From Prosthecobacter sp. (GTDB lineage: Bacteria > Verrucomicrobiota > Verrucomicrobiia > Verrucomicrobiales > Verrucomicrobiaceae), in NCBI RefSeq assembly GCF_029946185.1, contig NZ_JAQSEA010000166.1, positions 1-32,723 of the forward strand: a stretch of 32,723 nt of DNA. Reading direction: 5' to 3'. Positions 31,673-32,723 of this stretch are shown piece by piece; position 1 is the first letter of the stretch, and each line of letters opens with the position of its first letter. Both the position numbers and the translations under genes were made by a program. The notes beneath the pieces are model-generated. The model saw only the letters and a program-made list of their open reading frames with translations, had not been told where the DNA came from and ran no database searches.

Positions 31673-32293
31673 ATGAGCCCACGCCCTTCACTCTCTGCGC
31701 AACCCCGGCCTGCAAACGCCCTGCAGCAGGACATGTCACAGCTGAAATCCCTGCTCCATGACTCGCTCTCGCCGCATCTGCCTGCGGCCCAGAAGGACAT
31801 GCGCATCCTCAACCTCGCCTGTGGACGCTGTGATGAAGCGGAAACCTTGATCCAAGTCGGCTCTGAACTCACCCAAGGTGGCGGTGTCGAAATGATCGGT
31901 GCTGACATTCGCATCCGCGAGATCCGGCTGGCCCGTGAAGCACACAGTCATCTGCCCGCACAGTTTTTGATCGAGGACGCCACCAAGATCGACCAGCACA
32001 AAGAGCTGAGTGACGACTTCAACATGGTCTTCCTGCGCCACCAGAACTTCTGGCACGGACCAGAGCTGTGGAAGAAAATTTTCGACCAGGGCATCGCCAA
32101 ACTACGCCCCGACGGCATGCTGGTCATCACCAGCTATTTCGATGTCGAACACCGGCTCGCGCTACGCGCGCTGGAGTCGCTGGGCATGGAGGTCGTCAGC
32201 AACAAGCGCAACAAGAACAGCCGGGCGTTGCAGGACGCTCCGGGCAAGTCCGTGGACCGCTGGGTGGCTGTTTTGCGGCAGCGTCAGGCCTGA
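31673..32293 (+). CDS. Class I SAM methyltransferase-like protein
   Basis: This 206-residue protein shows a Rossmann-like methyltransferase pattern. The glycine-containing loop is ILNLACGRCDEAETL (a variant of motif I with a single ACG), followed by MIGADIRIREIRLARE (acidic residue ending strand 2), FLIEDATKI (motif II) and LRPDGMLVITSYFDVEHRLA (motif III and following helix). The QNFWHGPELWKKIFDQGIAK segment resembles the region before motif III in small-molecule methyltransferases. No signal peptide is seen. The ATG at 31673 follows the upstream stop by one base, so translational coupling is likely. Methyl transfer is an inference from the fold; the reduced motif I leaves open a non-catalytic role. 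Its association with trpB is not explained. Confidence 0.68.
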   Translation: MSPRPSLSAQPRPANALQQDMSQLKSLLHDSLSPHLPAAQKDMRILNLACGRCDEAETLIQVGSELTQGGGVEMIGADIRIREIRLAREAHSHLPAQFLIEDATKIDQHKELSDDFNMVFLRHQNFWHGPELWKKIFDQGIAKLRPDGMLVITSYFDVEHRLALRALESLGMEVVSNKRNKNSRALQDAPGKSVDRWVAVLRQRQA

Positions 32294-32363
32294 GACAGGC
32301 TGCCAAGGCCATTTACAAGCCTGCGGAAAAGCGGTAAACTCCGCCCCCTTCCCCCCATAATTC

Positions 32364-32723
32364 ATGAATCGCCTTTTTTACGTCCTCACCCTCTTCGCGG
32401 CGCTTGTCTTGGCCGCACCGGTGTCGCAAGCCCAGACCATTGATGCCAGCAGCGAGGTGGCGGACCAATACTTCCGCGGCTTTGTCCTCAACAATGAGGC
32501 CGTCGCACTCGAAACCGCTGGTGACGTCACCCTCGCACAGACCAAATTCAAACAGGCGGGCGAGATCATGGACAGCATCGCCCGGAATTACCCGACTTGG
32601 CAGCCTGAAATGCGTACAGCACGCCAGCAAAAAATTCAGGATGCCCTCACACGACTGCAGTCACGTTCGTCGCAGCCGCAAGCCCAGGTGCCTTCAGCTA
32701 CACCGACTGCGGCTGTCACCATG
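32364..32723 (+). CDS. Exported protein with TPR-like segment, 3'-truncated by the window
   Basis: The frame from the ATG at 32364 is open to the end of the window (120 codons, no stop), so only the N-terminal part is visible. A signal peptide is clear (MNRLFYVLTLFAALVLAAPV, cleavage near SQA or AQA). The mature part begins with a helical pair resembling a TPR unit (ADQYFRGFVLNNEAVALETA, then GDVTLAQTKFKQAGEIMDSI) and a conserved NYPTWQPEM turn, followed by a Gln/Pro/Ala/Ser-rich linker. Similar N termini occur in exported verrucomicrobial proteins of unknown role. The region before the ATG is C-rich with no Shine-Dalgarno sequence. It is separated by 70 bases from the methyltransferase-like gene, so it may have its own promoter. 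Confidence 0.7.
   Translation, partial: MNRLFYVLTLFAALVLAAPVSQAQTIDASSEVADQYFRGFVLNNEAVALETAGDVTLAQTKFKQAGEIMDSIARNYPTWQPEMRTARQQKIQDALTRLQSRSSQPQAQVPSATPTAAVTM

Overview
The window looks like the chromosome of a Gram-negative, high-GC bacterium, most likely a Verrucomicrobiota member (Prosthecobacter/Verrucomicrobiaceae-like). The basis is indirect: an outer-membrane assembly block (bamA, an OmpH/Skp chaperone, lpxD), a relic of a DUF1501 protein (a family abundant in Planctomycetes and Verrucomicrobia), and few Shine-Dalgarno sequences in front of genes. No rRNA, tRNA, CRISPR array, insertion sequence or origin was seen. No gene-free stretch exceeds 300 bases; the longest is 25197-25445.

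Layout. (1) 8-1366: sufD, the end of a Suf Fe-S operon that continues off the left edge, closed by a bidirectional terminator. (2) 1460-3820, minus: a DUF1802 protein, alanine racemase (TTG start) and a DnaQ-like exonuclease. (3) 3924-7625, minus: a tightly packed three-gene operon matching E. coli ynbA, ynbC and ynbD (CDP-alcohol phosphatidyltransferase, hydrolase-methyltransferase fusion, PAP2-phosphatase fusion) but lacking ynbB. It probably makes or remodels an unusual phospholipid and is the best candidate here for an undescribed system. (4) 7751-9006, plus: a DUF1501 relic, a small exported protein and a TPMT-like methyltransferase. (5) 8993-12528, minus: pgk, tpiA and an exported neutral-ceramidase-like protein.

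(6) 12657-19419: a LysR regulator divergent from a complete RND efflux operon (lipoprotein adaptor, inner-membrane pump, outer-membrane channel). (7) 19499-20979, minus: an ECF sigma factor translationally coupled to a membrane anti-sigma factor with a long predicted coiled coil; a sigma-E-like promoter upstream suggests autoregulation. (8) 21095-24268, minus: an AddA-like helicase-nuclease with no AddB next to it, preceded by an EamA transporter. (9) 25446-29641, plus: bamA, ompH/skp and lpxD, with a strong terminator just ahead of lpxD. (10) 29716-32723, plus: trpB without trpA, followed closely by an uncharacterised exported protein and a methyltransferase-like protein, then a truncated exported protein running off the right edge.

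Functional themes are envelope biogenesis (BamA, Skp, LpxD, Alr, the Ynb lipid operon, RND efflux) and central metabolism (Pgk, TpiA, TrpB). All function calls rest on reading protein motifs by eye; no database search was possible.
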